A stretch of DNA of 64,000 bases from Xenopus tropicalis (taxonomy: Eukaryota > Chordata > Amphibia > Anura > Pipidae): assembly GCF_000004195.4 (NCBI RefSeq), contig NC_030684.2, positions 65,283,892 through 65,347,891 on the forward strand, read 5' to 3'. Below, piece by piece: positions 23,464 to 34,770 of the stretch. Positions within the stretch are counted from its first letter, which is position 1, and each line of letters starts with the position of its first letter. The position numbers and the translations under genes were made by a program. The notes beneath the pieces are model-generated. The model was not told where the DNA came from, made no database searches, and saw nothing but the letters and a program-made list of their open reading frames with translations.

Positions 23464-23873
23464 GGGGCTGATTTACTAATCCACGAATCCGAATTAGAAA
23501 AATTCGGATTGGAAAACGAACATTTTGCGACTTTTTCGTATTTTTTGCGATTTTTTCGTCGCCATTACGACTTTCCCGTAAATTGTCGCAACTTTTTCGT
23601 AACTGGTATGACTTACTTTTTCATAGTAAGTACAAATTCCGTGAATTGTCGTGACTTTTTCATTGCCATTATAACTTTCGAGAATTGTCGCGACTTTTTC
23701 ATTGCCTTATAACTTTCGTGAATTGTCGCGACTTTTTCATAATTGTCGCAACTTTCGTATTGAGAGCTCGAAAAAGTCGCGACAATTTACGAAAAATCAC
23801 AAAATACCGATCATTACGAAAAAAAACACATTCGGGCGCTTTTCGGACGTTCGTGGATTAGTAAATGTGCCCC
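23464..23873. mobile_element. MITE of the GCGACTTTTTCG type, ATA target duplication
   Basis: The left end GGGGCTGATTTACTAATCC mirrors the right end GGATTAGTAAATGTGCCCC; ATA flanks it at 23461-23463 and 23874-23876. Removing it restores ...CTGACTTATAGTCTAACTAA... of the host repeat. The arms consist of mirrored GTCGCGACTTTTTC words. 410 bp, non-coding. Confidence 0.85.
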
Positions 23874-23956
23874 ATAGTCTAACTAACTGAGCATGTTCAC
23901 TTGGTCTGGGCAAAAAAATTATCACCATGACCTATAGGTCATTTTTAATGTACATT

Positions 23957-24277
23957 TGGCTAATGTCCCATGGAGCGAGCTAGTTGCCCATGATAGATCT
24001 CTGCTACTGTGGGCGACTAAGCGCTCTGAAATGCCTTTCCTCCGGCAACAATAAGAGTCACTGTTAGAAAGGCCTATGTTTCGCTCCAGTTTTCCGAAGT
24101 TGCACAAAGTTACCTCCTGCAGGCATTTGGGTGACTTTGAAAAGCCGAAGTGATGGGTAGGCCTTTCAACCAGCAACTTCTATTGTTGACAGTGGAAAGG
24201 AATTTTAGAACAGTAAGTTGCCCATGGTTGCAGAGATCTATCGTAGAGGACTAACTTGGTCTGTGGGACATTAGCCA
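23957..24277. mobile_element. MITE with TGGCTAATGTCCCA termini
   Basis: TGGCTAATGTCCCA at 23957 is the inverse of TGGGACATTAGCCA at the right end. Inside are mirrored blocks such as GTTGCCCATGATAGATCTCTG and GTTGCCCATGGTTGCAGAG. 321 bp, non-coding; the minus-strand frame at 23922-24176 is accidental. It resembles the palindromic repeat at 50392 in style. Confidence 0.75.
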
Positions 24278-24318
24278 TAATATTTTAAAGTCTAGTTTTT
24301 TAGTGTCAGTATCACTTA

Positions 24319-25776
24319 AAGATAGGACAGGGCAGGTCATTTGGGCAGTGTACTTAACAGGAACAGGGAATTCAATGAGGAACACAAAGACAGAAGTGAA
24401 CAGCTCTAGTGAGGTAAAGAGGAGTAAACTGAAGGATTTTGTAAATGATCCTTTATTTATTCGAAATCCACGAAAAAACTTTTTACTGAAGAGGATACAT
24501 TTCCTTCTAAGATAAGAGCAGTCTAGCAGCTGAATTTAATGTGTTTATTTATAGAGCTGTGTAAATACAAACCTACAATACACACCAACTTCAGTGTCGT
24601 TGTATGTCATTTAACATCATGGGTAGTGCAAAAGCTGAATGATCATTTTATGTGTATGTGTAGCTGAATGCAAACACTCATGGATGAATGTTTTAGCAGT
24701 TAATTGAGAGTTACTTGAGAAGGGACCGTGTACCAGGAAACATGTATACACAAAAGATGCTATCATTTTTTTAAAAAAATATTCTGTATCTTATAACAAA
24801 TGCAAAATTTTTTATTTGGTGATAGTATCCTTTCAATATGTATAAATGGGAGCAAATAGATAAATCTGATCTTCACTAAAAAGTCATTTATATAGCACCA
24901 GGTCACATATTTGAGTGATAATTTTGTGTCTTTCTATTAAAGAATGAAGCTAAGAAAGTGTTTATTAGCATGAGTCTGTCAGTATGAGGAGCAGTTATTT
25001 ATCTATAACAGAACGGCTCTAACCTCTAACTAATATTTTTGTGTAGATTCTCATGGGGATCATCTAAGCCTTTGCAAAATCATAAACACAACGCATCGCA
25101 AGAGTTAAAATAACAGTGAATTTAAAAGTGAAATCTGCTTTGATGTACAAATTATCCTTATCAGCTTCACATTTTAAAATATTGCAATAATGTGTTTGAA
25201 GCTGAGAGAAGACATTATAAAAAAAACAAATTTCCTGAGTGCATTCCCCCTCAGAGTTTACTGTAATGTTTTTCTCTGTGTCCAACTTATTTGCTTAGCA
25301 AGATTGGAAGTTCACAATAATCTCATTGCAATGACATTTGATCTCTAGGAGGGCGACTTGGAAGATCCTCAAAAATGTAGACATCACTACTGAAAATTCT
25401 AGGAACAACTATCCATTGCAGGCCTGCGGTCTAAAAAATATGGCATGCCAAATGTCTCCTTTTTTTTCTGACTCCATTAAGGGCAAAAAGGTTAATTGGA
25501 CACTGGGCAATATAAATCATTAAATCTGTTTATCTGTTCTGTTAGCATAATATAGAAAAGCTTCTAACAAGCAGTTTGTTTTCAATGTGCCTCATTTACT
25601 GGTAGTGTCTGTGCGCATCTCTGTATCAGTATTCCTGCAAATACAACATTCCTAAATCAAGCCATTTTCATTTATATTAAGTACTTTCCCATACTCTGTG
25701 TCCCAGCTCACTGGTTTCTAAAGTTAAATCTTAAAATTATTAATTAATAAACATAGTCAAGGCTACCATTTACATA
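24319..25776. other. no gene seen
   Basis: About 1.45 kb of AT-rich sequence without recognisable coding or repeat structure. Confidence 0.4.
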
Positions 25777-25960
25777 TTATTATTATTATTATTATTAACA
25801 TTTCTTTATAAATCGCCAACATATTCCGCAGCACTGTACAATAGGTGGGTTACATACATTGGACATACAGAGTAAAATATAAAGCAACCAATAACAGATA
25901 CAGGAGGTGAAGAGAGCCCTGCCCAAAAAAACTTACAATCTACAAGGAGAAAGGGTTGAA
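25777..25960 (-). repeat. LINE/SINE-type 3' tail with (ATT)n
   Basis: An ATT microsatellite (25777-25797) is followed by TTTATAAATCGCCAACATAT and TCCGCAGCACTGTACAATAG, the reverse complement of the tail type at 19705. It continues with AGAGCCCTGCCCAAAAAAAC and CTTACAATCTACAAGGAG. Family unassigned. Confidence 0.55.
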
Positions 25961-26199
25961 ACACAAGGTGTGGGAATGGGTAAGATCAGATGTTTATTTA
26001 CTTACAAAAAATGACTGCAAAATGTGACAGCCTTTTAAGAAAAATACAAAGTTTATGTAATAAAAGACATGAAAGGAAAATAAATAAAAAATAAGAATAA
26101 AAAAATGCAATTTGCAGTATATTAATGTTCATTAGACTGTTTATTGCACTGGAAATTTTAAATGCATAGTGAACAATTTTTGACCAGCTTCAAGGTGGT

Positions 26200-27200
26200 G
26201 TCATCATCATCATCATCATTTAATTATATAGTGCCAACAAATTACCCAGCACTTCACATTAATTTCTTAGGAAAAGGGATCTTCTATAATAATCTTTTAT
26301 ATCTTTTATAATAATATAATAATTTAACAAACAAGGGGTTACAAAGTAACAATAGGATTAGAGGGCCCTACTCACAAAAGCTAACAATTTAAAGTGATAC
26401 TGACACCAGAAAGTAAATCTTTTTTTACATCTATCATAACATTGTCTTTGCAAGAACTTTATAATTTTGCCATAAAAATACTTGCTTGAGGCGCTTACAT
26501 AACCTGTCTGATCCCCCGTGTTCCTCTATGAGGGGGCAGCCATAATTGTCTGTTAGCATTAGAAGCTATAACTGACAGGCTGAGAAGGGACAGTCAGGTT
26601 GGCAAAACAGTCAGGTTTAGGGACTTCAAGTAACAATTACTTACAAAACCAAACCTGTCAGCGAAAAACCATCAACACGGCCTATAGGTAGCTTTTTATG
26701 TATATTCATATTTTGAAAAGTAGTTTTTTCGTGTCAGTATCACTTTAAGTGGGTAAAGGGTACATTTGAAACAAAAGGAATATGGAAACAGATTGATGAT
26801 TTATGATACATAAGTACATGTCTCATCAATCAATATACATTGAATATGCTTCCCTAAACAGATGGGTCTTTAGGAAGCATTTGAAAGTTTGAAATAAAGG
26901 GAAGAGTCTAGTGGCTCGAGGCAGAAGCCTGAGAGAAGTTTTGCAGCCAGGAATGGGATGAAGTGATGAGAGGAGAAGAGGAGGCGAAGGTCAGATACAG
27001 AGCGTAGGTTGTGTAAAAGAGTGTATTTTGAGGGCAGAGGCTTCATTAATAAGTGCCTTATTTTTGATTATTAGTAATCTGAATTTGATTCTAGAGGAGA
27101 TTGGAAGTCAGTAAAGGGGAGCAACTAATGTGGAATGATGAGATAGGCGGATGAGTCTAGCAGCAGTGTTTAGAACAGATTGGAGTTGTGAAAGGTGTCC
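26200..27200. repeat. unassigned interspersed repeat split by a T2 MITE
   Basis: The left part (26200-26388) starts with a TCA microsatellite and contains ATATAGTGCCAACAAATTAC and GGGCCCTACTCACAAAAGC. The right part (26749-27200) continues with GTGGGTAAAGGGTACATTTG, ACAGATGGGTCTTTAGGAAG and GAGGCAGAAGCCTGAG. Joined across the MITE, the order is that of the same tail family as at 25777, extended. No protein domain is seen. Confidence 0.5.
26389..26748. mobile_element. T2/Kolobok-type MITE, GTGTCAGTATCACTTTAA family
   Basis: TTAA on both sides (26389-26392, 26745-26748). The left end TTAAAGTGATACTGACACC mirrors the right end GTGTCAGTATCACTTTAA. 360 bp, non-coding. It sits within the repeat at 26200-27200. 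Fragments of the family are at 13175 and 23926-24318. Confidence 0.85.
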
Positions 27201-29463
27201 ATCTTTTGTTGCAAAAGGATATTTCAGTAAGACTTTCTATTATATAATAGCTGATTCTTCTTTGACGATTTATTACGTAGACTGTCGCAAATGGCAAAAC
27301 ATGCAATATTTTTCCTGTTCCACAACGGAAAAATTTATTTTATTTTCTACTAAAACTAGTCTTAGTGCTCTTGCTAAAAATTTGGCAAAACCACAAAAAA
27401 TTTTATGAAACTGCAAAATTTCACAGAAATGCATTGGAATCAATGAGAAGGCAAAATTACATTGCATATTAATGACATCTGCATTTTTTTTTTCATGAAA
27501 CAGATCGCATTGCAAAATTCTAGCATGGATTCTCAAAATATGTTGCCATGGATGATAACCCAAATTGTACTGTAAAACTGTATCAGGAAAAAAAGTAATA
27601 ATATATGTACATGTGTGTGGCCAAACATGTCTGCCTGTGCCAGGAGCTCTCCTGCAGTAGAACTAATGGGCTTGTGTATCAGTTTTTTTAGCAAATTTTT
27701 ACATTTGGGTTTTTTTGCACTAAATACCGGGCATTCGAGTTTTTGAAGCATAATTCAAATTTGAGCTTCTGTAGCGCAAAATAACTTGAATTGTGAAACA
27801 AAATAAACTTGAACATTGATAAATCTCCCCCTAAAACATTGCCATTGCAACTTTGGTTTATGACTTTATACGAATAGTACTGTAATGTATACATTTTTTG
27901 TGCAAAGCCATTGTAAATATCTGTTACCTGCAGATTAAATATGCTTTTAAAACCACTTGGAATACAGTCCAAAAAGACAATGAAAATACAACTGACCAAG
28001 AGGGATCCCTGTGATATGTCTCTTATTTGTTATAGCTTCTGTTCGTAACGCTAATCTCTGACGGTCCAACAGTTTGCCACCCGTATTTCTTTTACCGAAA
28101 AAGTCTTTAAATTTAGTCTTAGTGGCCACATTTTATAATACAACTCTGTTAGGTAGAACAACATTAAAATCTTTAAGCAGTTTGGGTGCATGTATATTTC
28201 AATGAAAGTTTACCTTTAAAATCAGCAGTATTACAAACAGAGGTACATATATGTGGACATTTCTGTACCTATGTCTTGTTTATGAAGTCAAAGATTTAGG
28301 CAGCAATTTAAGGGGTCACCCTTGTACATTAAGGGGTGGCCCTTGTGCATCTTAGTAACATGCAGTCAAGCTGCTGCTCATTTGCATTGGGGAAAGGAAG
28401 CACCAAGTATGCTTCAGTTGGAATTTTTAATGGTTGCACAACTGTAAATACATTTAAGAAAGCTCTTCTTTTGACCCAGAACCCTTATTTGCTATGGAAC
28501 AAACCTGTTATTATTCCATTTGAGCAATCCTGTTATTAATCTATTTAGTAGGCTTTCAATTTCTTTGAGGGGAACAAGTCCAGAAATAATTTCTCACAAC
28601 ACTGTAAAGGAGAAATCGTGAAAAAAAATCAAGGATTGCTGCCCGTGCATACAAAATGAAAGAAGAAAACTAAACCAAGTACAGGGACATAATGATTACA
28701 AGGAATTCAGTTCATTCCTTACTAATTTATCTATTGTTTGTTTTTCTAAAGCTCATCATTTGCTCTTGGATGCTAAACCAGTCTGAGGGTAAGCAATTAC
28801 CAGTTGGAACAAGTGAGCTTTGATCCTAAAAGAATGCTCACAAGTAGCCGCAAACCATGTCTAAAATATTAAACAAATCTCCCTATTATGAGTCCACCTA
28901 ACAAGCTGGGAAAATTTTGCTTAATTTGTAGAGACCAACAACGTTACTATATATTCAGCCTCCAGAATTAGCATGAAAATGTTCCTTATTGAAATTATAC
29001 AAAAAGAAATTACACAAATGCTTTGAATAACTACCTGAATACTGAATAATTTCTAAACTTTCACAGACAAAATACACTATTCTCTGTATTAAAATAAACC
29101 TGCAACCAGCATACTGTAGTCTGAAGCTATAGTAGAAAGTTATTTACTTTTATTCTTTAGAAACATTACTTTTTTCTCTTTTGTAAGAAATAGCATGTAA
29201 CACATCCATGCCTCTTCTGTTGGAACTAGTTGAAAAGACATCATTTTATATAAAAGTTTACACAGTATCGTCCTATTGTGTTTTGCAAAGCATTACAATA
29301 ATGCAAATTGAGAGCTGTCCTACAGAAGTGTGCAAATGACAATTAGTGCATAAGAATATTACTTTAATATAATTATAAAGTTCCATTTCTAATAAGATCA
29401 ATACATGTTGTACCAGGCGTTGTTTATAAGATTATCAGGAAAATCCAGCTGTCATTCATCCTT
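27201..29463. other. no gene seen
   Basis: About 2.3 kb unassigned. 27660-27830 has the look of an AT-rich MITE end (TTGATAAATCTCCCCC). A short minus-strand frame at 27947-28129 was considered as a PLE remnant and not accepted. Confidence 0.4.
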
Positions 29464-29471
29464 TGTATGGG

Positions 29472-29744
29472 CAGTGTCGGACTGTAACCCCAGGGGCCCA
29501 CCAGAAAACCTTAGACCATGGGCCCACTCTCCAAAATATTTTTTCCTCCTTTCCTCACTCAACATCTTTATTCTCCTATTATTTTTAATTACATGCTGGC
29601 ATCTATTTTTCCTCTTTGTTTCCATTCAGAAATAGCAAATGACAATGAAGCAAAGCAGGACAAATGGTTAAGAGCAGGACGGCCCACTGACACCTGGGCC
29701 CACTGGGAGTTTTCCTGGTATCCTGGTGGGCCAGTCCGACACTG
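29472..29744. mobile_element. non-autonomous hAT element with perfect 8-bp target duplication
   Basis: The terminal inverted repeat CAGTGTCGGACTG is matched by CAGTCCGACACTG. The 8-bp TGTATGGG at 29464-29471 is repeated exactly at 29745-29752. The subterminal parts are also mirrored (GGGCCCACCAG / CTGGTGGGCC). 273 bp, non-coding. Eight-base duplications and CAG...CTG ends are the hAT superfamily signature. Confidence 0.92.
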
Positions 29745-30041
29745 TGTATGGGTGCACATTCTATGTACTTTTGTATATGTGCTACTTACAAAAACAGTGC
29801 AGTGAAAGATGTCACTATAAAAATATTTGATGATGATAATCTTTGAGAGAATACATGCTAATATCACAAAAATGTAGTTGAATTCTGTTGTTGCAGAAAG
29901 CGTCGCAGTAAGTACATTTGTATTTAGCTATATAGGGTGGAATTTTAAAAACATATATGGAAGTTTCCCAGGTTTGCAGGTAGATAATATAATGTCTGAA
30001 AAGGAGTATATAAGAATATAGTAAGCAGTGTGACTGGCATA

Positions 30042-30042
<1 letters not shown>

Positions 30043-30075
<33 letters not shown>
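30043..30075. repeat. (TA)n microsatellite
   Basis: Nearly uninterrupted TA dinucleotides, abutting the end of the PLE piece that follows. Confidence 0.95.
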
Positions 30076-30081
<6 letters not shown>

Positions 30082-30330
30082 AATTCCAGAGTGGGGAGCA
30101 CACCATAAATAGATAGCGATACCTAGGTACCAGAGCATGTAGTAAAATACTCAAAAAGATTGTCAGCACTCATAGGATTTTCATAAGCAGGTAAAATAAA
30201 GCAAAAAAGTTTTTCAAAATTCAATGGTGAGATATATTGGTTCCGACGTTTCAGTCCTGTACTAGGACTTTCGTCAGGGAGTGTGTCGGCTAGCACTCTA
30301 GCCATTATCAAAGTGGTGAATACAGCAAAC
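30076..30330 (-). mobile_element. PLE terminal piece (minus strand)
   Basis: Non-coding sequence around a hammerhead motif, beginning ATTCCAGAGTGGGGAGCAC next to the TA repeat and including AACTTTTTTGCTTTATTTTA (minus strand). The organisation (short terminal region, hammerhead, simple-repeat border) matches the PLE at 19926. The upper boundary is uncertain and no ORF of this copy is readable. Confidence 0.55.
30242..30280 (-). ncRNA. hammerhead ribozyme motif, complete consensus core
   Basis: Minus strand, 5' to 3': TCC (30280-30278), CTGACGA (30277-30271), the stem-loop AGTCCT-AGTAC-AGGACT (30269-30253), GAAAC (30252-30248), GTC (30247-30245), GGA (30244-30242). All invariant blocks are present: CUGANGA, GAAA and the cleavage triplet GUC. 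Stem II has 6 bp; stem I is 3 bp (UCC/GGA). Stem III is the self-complementary ACGU without a loop, as in hammerheads that act as dimers. Such motifs are established in Penelope-like retroelements. The sequence shows the core; self-cleavage is inferred. Confidence 0.75.
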
Positions 30331-30746
30331 TCAGTGTCTAAAAAAGCACAAAGTGGTGGGAAAAAGTGGAGGTGACGTCATCCTACATCACCAGACAGAG
30401 ACAGAATATCAGAAATAAACCAATAATAAAAAAATTAAAACATGCAATAAAAACAAAAAAAAGAGAATTAATAGAAAGTACAAGCAGGTAATCAAAATGT
30501 CTAAGCAGCATCATGTTCTTAAACAGAAACAAAAGTATCAAAATTAACACACTACTGTAGCTAGCTGTCAGGGGTGAGCCGAGAAAGTAACAAGTTTGTA
30601 TCAACACAGTTCTGCTTCCATCTATTTGGCTGTTTATGCTGTTTTAAAAATACACTTTTTTTTTAACAAGAGATCTCGGTGCTGGTCATTTCTACAGTAA
30701 TGGAACCCTTTACCGTGCACCCGAGGTATGATATGTAGCCATCCTT

Positions 30747-30747
<1 letters not shown>

Positions 30748-30790
<43 letters not shown>
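30748..30790. repeat. (TG)n(TA)n microsatellite
   Basis: TGTGTGTG followed by about 18 TA units, directly abutting the PLE piece that follows. Confidence 0.95.
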
Positions 30791-30795
<5 letters not shown>

Positions 30796-30950
30796 AGGAA
30801 ACAACAGGTGCACTCCAGGAACCTTTAAAAATAAAAATCAAGATTCTTTATTTAAGTCATTTTAAAAATGTATCAGGCCAACGTTTCGGTCTCCTTCTAA
30901 GACCATTGTCAAGACCCAATATAAATATTTATATGTACATGTATATATGT
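30791..30950 (-). mobile_element. PLE terminal piece (minus strand), second copy
   Basis: Short terminal region next to the TA repeat (AAGTCAGGAAACAACAGGTG, TCAAGATTCTTTATTTAAG), followed by a hammerhead-like block. The layout parallels 30043-30280. No coding part. Confidence 0.5.
30877..30915 (-). ncRNA. decayed hammerhead ribozyme-like motif
   Basis: The minus strand reads TTGACAA, then the hairpin GGTCT-TAGAAGG-AGACC, then GAAAC and GTTGG. Stem II (5 bp), GAAAC and a NUH triplet (GUU) are kept. The CUGANGA box is UUGACAA, with C3 to U and G8 to A; G8 is essential, so activity is not expected. The G8 change is again CG to CA. Confidence 0.55.
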
Positions 30951-31010
30951 ATATATATACACACAAATATACATATATACACACAGTATCTATACATATA
31001 TATGTATATA

Positions 31011-31047
<37 letters not shown>
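30938..31047. repeat. (TA)n/(CA)n compound microsatellite
   Basis: Interrupted TATATG/TACACA runs and a closing (TA) tract at 31020-31047. The minus-strand frame across it (IYIYIYIY) is an artefact. Confidence 0.9.
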
Positions 31048-31049
<2 letters not shown>

Positions 31050-34000
31050 AGTTAGAAAGAGGGATAGATTTAACATCTTGTTTTGATAAAGACCACTTGC
31101 AGGTTTAGTGAGATATGGTAGATCAAGGGTGATATTTCAATTGGTAGATTAAGAGTAATATCTAAAAGAAATATGTACTGGATTTGGCCATTGCCTTTTA
31201 CCATTTACCCACCCTTATGTTTGTGGAGGATAGTAGGTACTGTAGCTGGAGGGCCCACATTGGCAAGGGGAAAGAACATTTAATTCCCTCCAAAAATGCC
31301 CAGGTCAGAATTAAATTAAGGACGCCAGTGCTGAAGGGCAGCAGTGCTAACCCCCATGGTGCTGTGCTACCCACTTACAGAAAATTCCTCCCGCTTAAAG
31401 ATAAATGAGGATTTTTGAGTTTTCCTAAAGGAAAATCTATCAAGTATACATGGTACTAAACAAATGCCAAAAAGTTGCCCAGGCTGTTCTGGAACCCCTG
31501 ATCTATTGTTGACAACTATTAAATCACTGATATATCATAACAAACCACATAATCTTTTCAGCAAATTAAAGCATCTCTAACACTGATTAAAAAGGTGTTC
31601 TAGCATCTGTAAGATAAAGTCCAAAAAGAAAAGAACATACCCCTGAATGGAAAATTCAGCCTGTACTTTAGCTTAGCGCTTCATCCACAACTGGTATTTC
31701 TGGGCTTATTTTTGCAAAATACAGAAATGACAAGAATGTCTTCCAGGATTGCAAGAGTAATGGTTACAAAACATAAACCTGATCTGTCAAATAGACAATT
31801 GCTCAGAGACAAAATGCTTGCATGTGGCCATGCATTAATCTAAAAAAGAAGAGAGCAAGTACTAGACTGGAAATGTCACACTAATAAAGGTTTGTGGGCA
31901 AATGTCAAGGAAGTAAAGTTAGAAAAAGTGACAATAATATTTTGCCCACTTTCTGTGCTTTGTATTGTCCTTGTTTTAGAACATATTTAAAGTAAAATCT
32001 AGCTCTAAGAAATTTGCTCTTTTCATATGTTTGTGGAGGTTAACATATAATTTAACATGCACTTAATCTGTATGGGTAAATTAAAAAGAAAGGGAGAAAT
32101 TAAAATAATTAAAGCAGTGCACAGCTCCCTCCCTGGCATTGATGTAGTAATGCTATACACAGACCATCTGGATGCACAGAGGTGATAAAGCCATAAGCAG
32201 AGGAGTTGTGGATAGATTACATCCTCTGCCCCTATGAGAAGAAGATTTGCAAGTTTCACAGTCATCTGGATGCGAGAAAACTCACTAATAAAATCAAGCT
32301 TTACATTCTTACTTTTATATGCTAGCAGACACCCAGGTGCCTAGTTACATAGTGCCTGTTACTAATTAACCCCCTAACTTACAATATGCAAAACCAAAGG
32401 CATATATTGTCTGTTCCCCAAAATGGGGAAAATACATGTGGTTCTCACACTAAACCTTGATTCACTCAAAACTCTTCTCTAAAATGTGGTGTTCAGTCTC
32501 ACACCACAAACCAAGATATCAAGCAATCAATCCAAATATACTACATCTCTTGCTGCATAAGTTATGATGGCTCCATGCATTCAAAATGAAAAGCAGCTAA
32601 AGATAGATTTTCAAATATTTGGCCCTTAAAGTTCCCTTTGTGGGTGAAAATTGCATAGTAGCAATAGTCAGGAATAATTGTCTTTTCATCTTTTTACATT
32701 TAAAATGCTTTGAGGCTCCACACCCTTCTAAAGAATGTCCTATTCCCCTTGCATTAGATGGTCCCAATTGCAAAGCATAAATGGACTCATCAGCCTTATT
32801 CTTCTTCAAATAATGTGACAGTACATACAGTACTCAACTTGTGAATCCATTATAATTTTAAATCCACCCATCTCCCATTTGCATAAGTAGCTCTGCCTAC
32901 CTTCAACCAAAACCTTACACACTGGCAAAAAATTACTTCCTAGATAGATGAATGATTGTGACATGACTGGTTGTGTGAATATAACTAGGACAGTGTTCAT
33001 AAGAGTATATGAAGATATGAAATGTTAGATGACTTGGGATGCAGATCAGATATGGTTACATGCCATTTAAGATGTCTTCGGCATAGTGGACACAGAATAT
33101 AAGCACCATATTATCTAAAGAGGTAGATGAGTAGGCACTTTTGTTTAGAAAATACTAAGTTGGGTCAAGGACCATGGTAGGATGAACACATTTTTGAAAA
33201 ATCTCTGGAATTTCAGATTCCTAGCTACTTCTGTTTCAAAATGTTTGGCTTGTTACCATGTGCAAAAGCAGATTCTAGGTAAAAAAAATTCTCAGCATGG
33301 GGAGATTGAAGGGTACAATTGTATAATAGTTGGCTAGCATCAGGAGAGCTTAACAATCATTCTTTTCAACAAGTACTTTTAAAAATGTATATCCAGCATT
33401 AGCAGTGTTATGGGTACATTTATTACTCTATTAGAAATAGTGGAATTGCAACATGATACCTCATGAACACGGTTGCCTAGTAAGCCAATAAATTGTTCAA
33501 AGTGTTACATCACATGTGATACATTGTAATAATTAATTATCAAAAAAAAGATCAAGGAGCAGTGCAATACTTTAGTCAGCCTGCAAGCATGCAACTACAC
33601 ATGTGCTCATACTAATTAACAGCAAAAGGCACTAGCAAATCACAAATGTATTTTTTCAATAAGAACAAAATAAATATATTGGTTGTTTACAAGATTTCTT
33701 GGTAGCAAAGAAAAAGAGATGTATATTTCTTCTATGCCTGAAGGCTGAAAGGCATGAAACTGGGTTGTACAGTTTCCCTTCACATAACTAACTGGGGTAG
33801 ATATGGTATTAATAGTGGGTAACATGCAAAGCTAAAGCTGTAGAAGGGCCCCTAGTATATTATCCAAAAGGCACCCAATCTACACAATGTACAATGCAAT
33901 ATACCAGTTATAGCTAAAGTCTCATACATTAACAGAGTTAAACAGAGTTAAAAGAGGCTACATTATGATTAAAAACATATAGATTCAACAACTGTGTGTG

Positions 34001-34770
34001 CTTGTTTCTTGTGTGTGTCTGTGTATATGAGGGGTAAAAATGGCCTCAGGATGATAGTAGCTTCTTATAGTCACATGTCTTCACTTGTGACACACAAAGA
34101 TCATTTGACACAGTTCTACACACAGTCAGTCTAGTGTTTCCTATTCACAGAGACACTATTGAGACATCTCACATGAACTAGGAAGCACTACTTCATAAAT
34201 AGCTTGCAGCCCAATCTATCTTTGATTTAGAGTGTTTTCATTATTATTATTATTTTTTTTTAAGTTCAGACATGCACATGACAGCAAACCCATGAAAACG
34301 CCACCCCATCATTTGACAAACCTTGTGTTGAAGATCTGATTTTATGCTGCCTTGGTCCCTTGTTACATAGTGTTCAATAACAAAACAGCAAGCTTGAAGT
34401 GAGCAGTGAACTGGGAAAGTACATATATCAAATCAGCTGTTCACAAAAATCTGTAAAGTAGAAGTAGAATTTGCCAAAGAAATAATTATACATCTAAACA
34501 AAGGCTCAAGTAAACACAAAACAAAAAATATATAGTAATATATATGTATATACTGAAAATATATGATAATCAACCTAAAAAACAAGTGAAAGACACACAG
34601 CAGAAAACATTTATACATGTAGATTTGAGTGATATAATGACACAAATATTTAACAATGATGCTACCAGCTTTCTGCCATAATAAGTAAGAGACCTATATT
34701 ACAGAATAATATAGAAAAGAACCAATAGCAAAAAGCCAACCACTTACACTGGTGCAAAGACAATTTAATC
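31048..34770. other. no gene seen
   Basis: About 3.7 kb without a recognisable gene or well-bounded element. 31290-31375 (CCAGTGCTGAAGGGCAGCAG, TGCTAACC, TGCTGTGCTACCC) has the look of a common vertebrate SINE/LINE tail but is too short to assign. 33930-33955 has a 13-bp duplication (TAACAGAGTTAAA). Confidence 0.4.

Larger units (their letters stand above)
23208..24318. mobile_element. composite of T2-type MITEs carrying two other MITEs
   Basis: A T2-type element opens at TTAAAGGAGAAAGAAAGG (23208) and runs to about 23930, split at 23464-23873 by a GCGACTTTTTCG-type MITE. A second T2-type piece of the GTGTCAGTATC family follows. Its CACCATGACCTATAGGTC (23926) and TTTTTTAGTGTCAGTATCAC (from about 24296) flank another MITE at 23957-24277. 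The matching uninterrupted order is seen in the copy at 26389-26748 (GGCCTATAGGTAGCTTTTT ... GTAGTTTTTTCGTGTCAG). Confidence 0.65.

Noticed and set aside
27947..28129. Minus-strand frame with a GIPLGQ motif, considered as a PLE reverse transcriptase remnant
   Set aside because: Only this short motif fits; upstream and downstream sequence gives no other PLE block. Not enough to annotate.
30862..31050. Frame rich in IYIYIY
   Set aside because: Translation of a TA/CA microsatellite.
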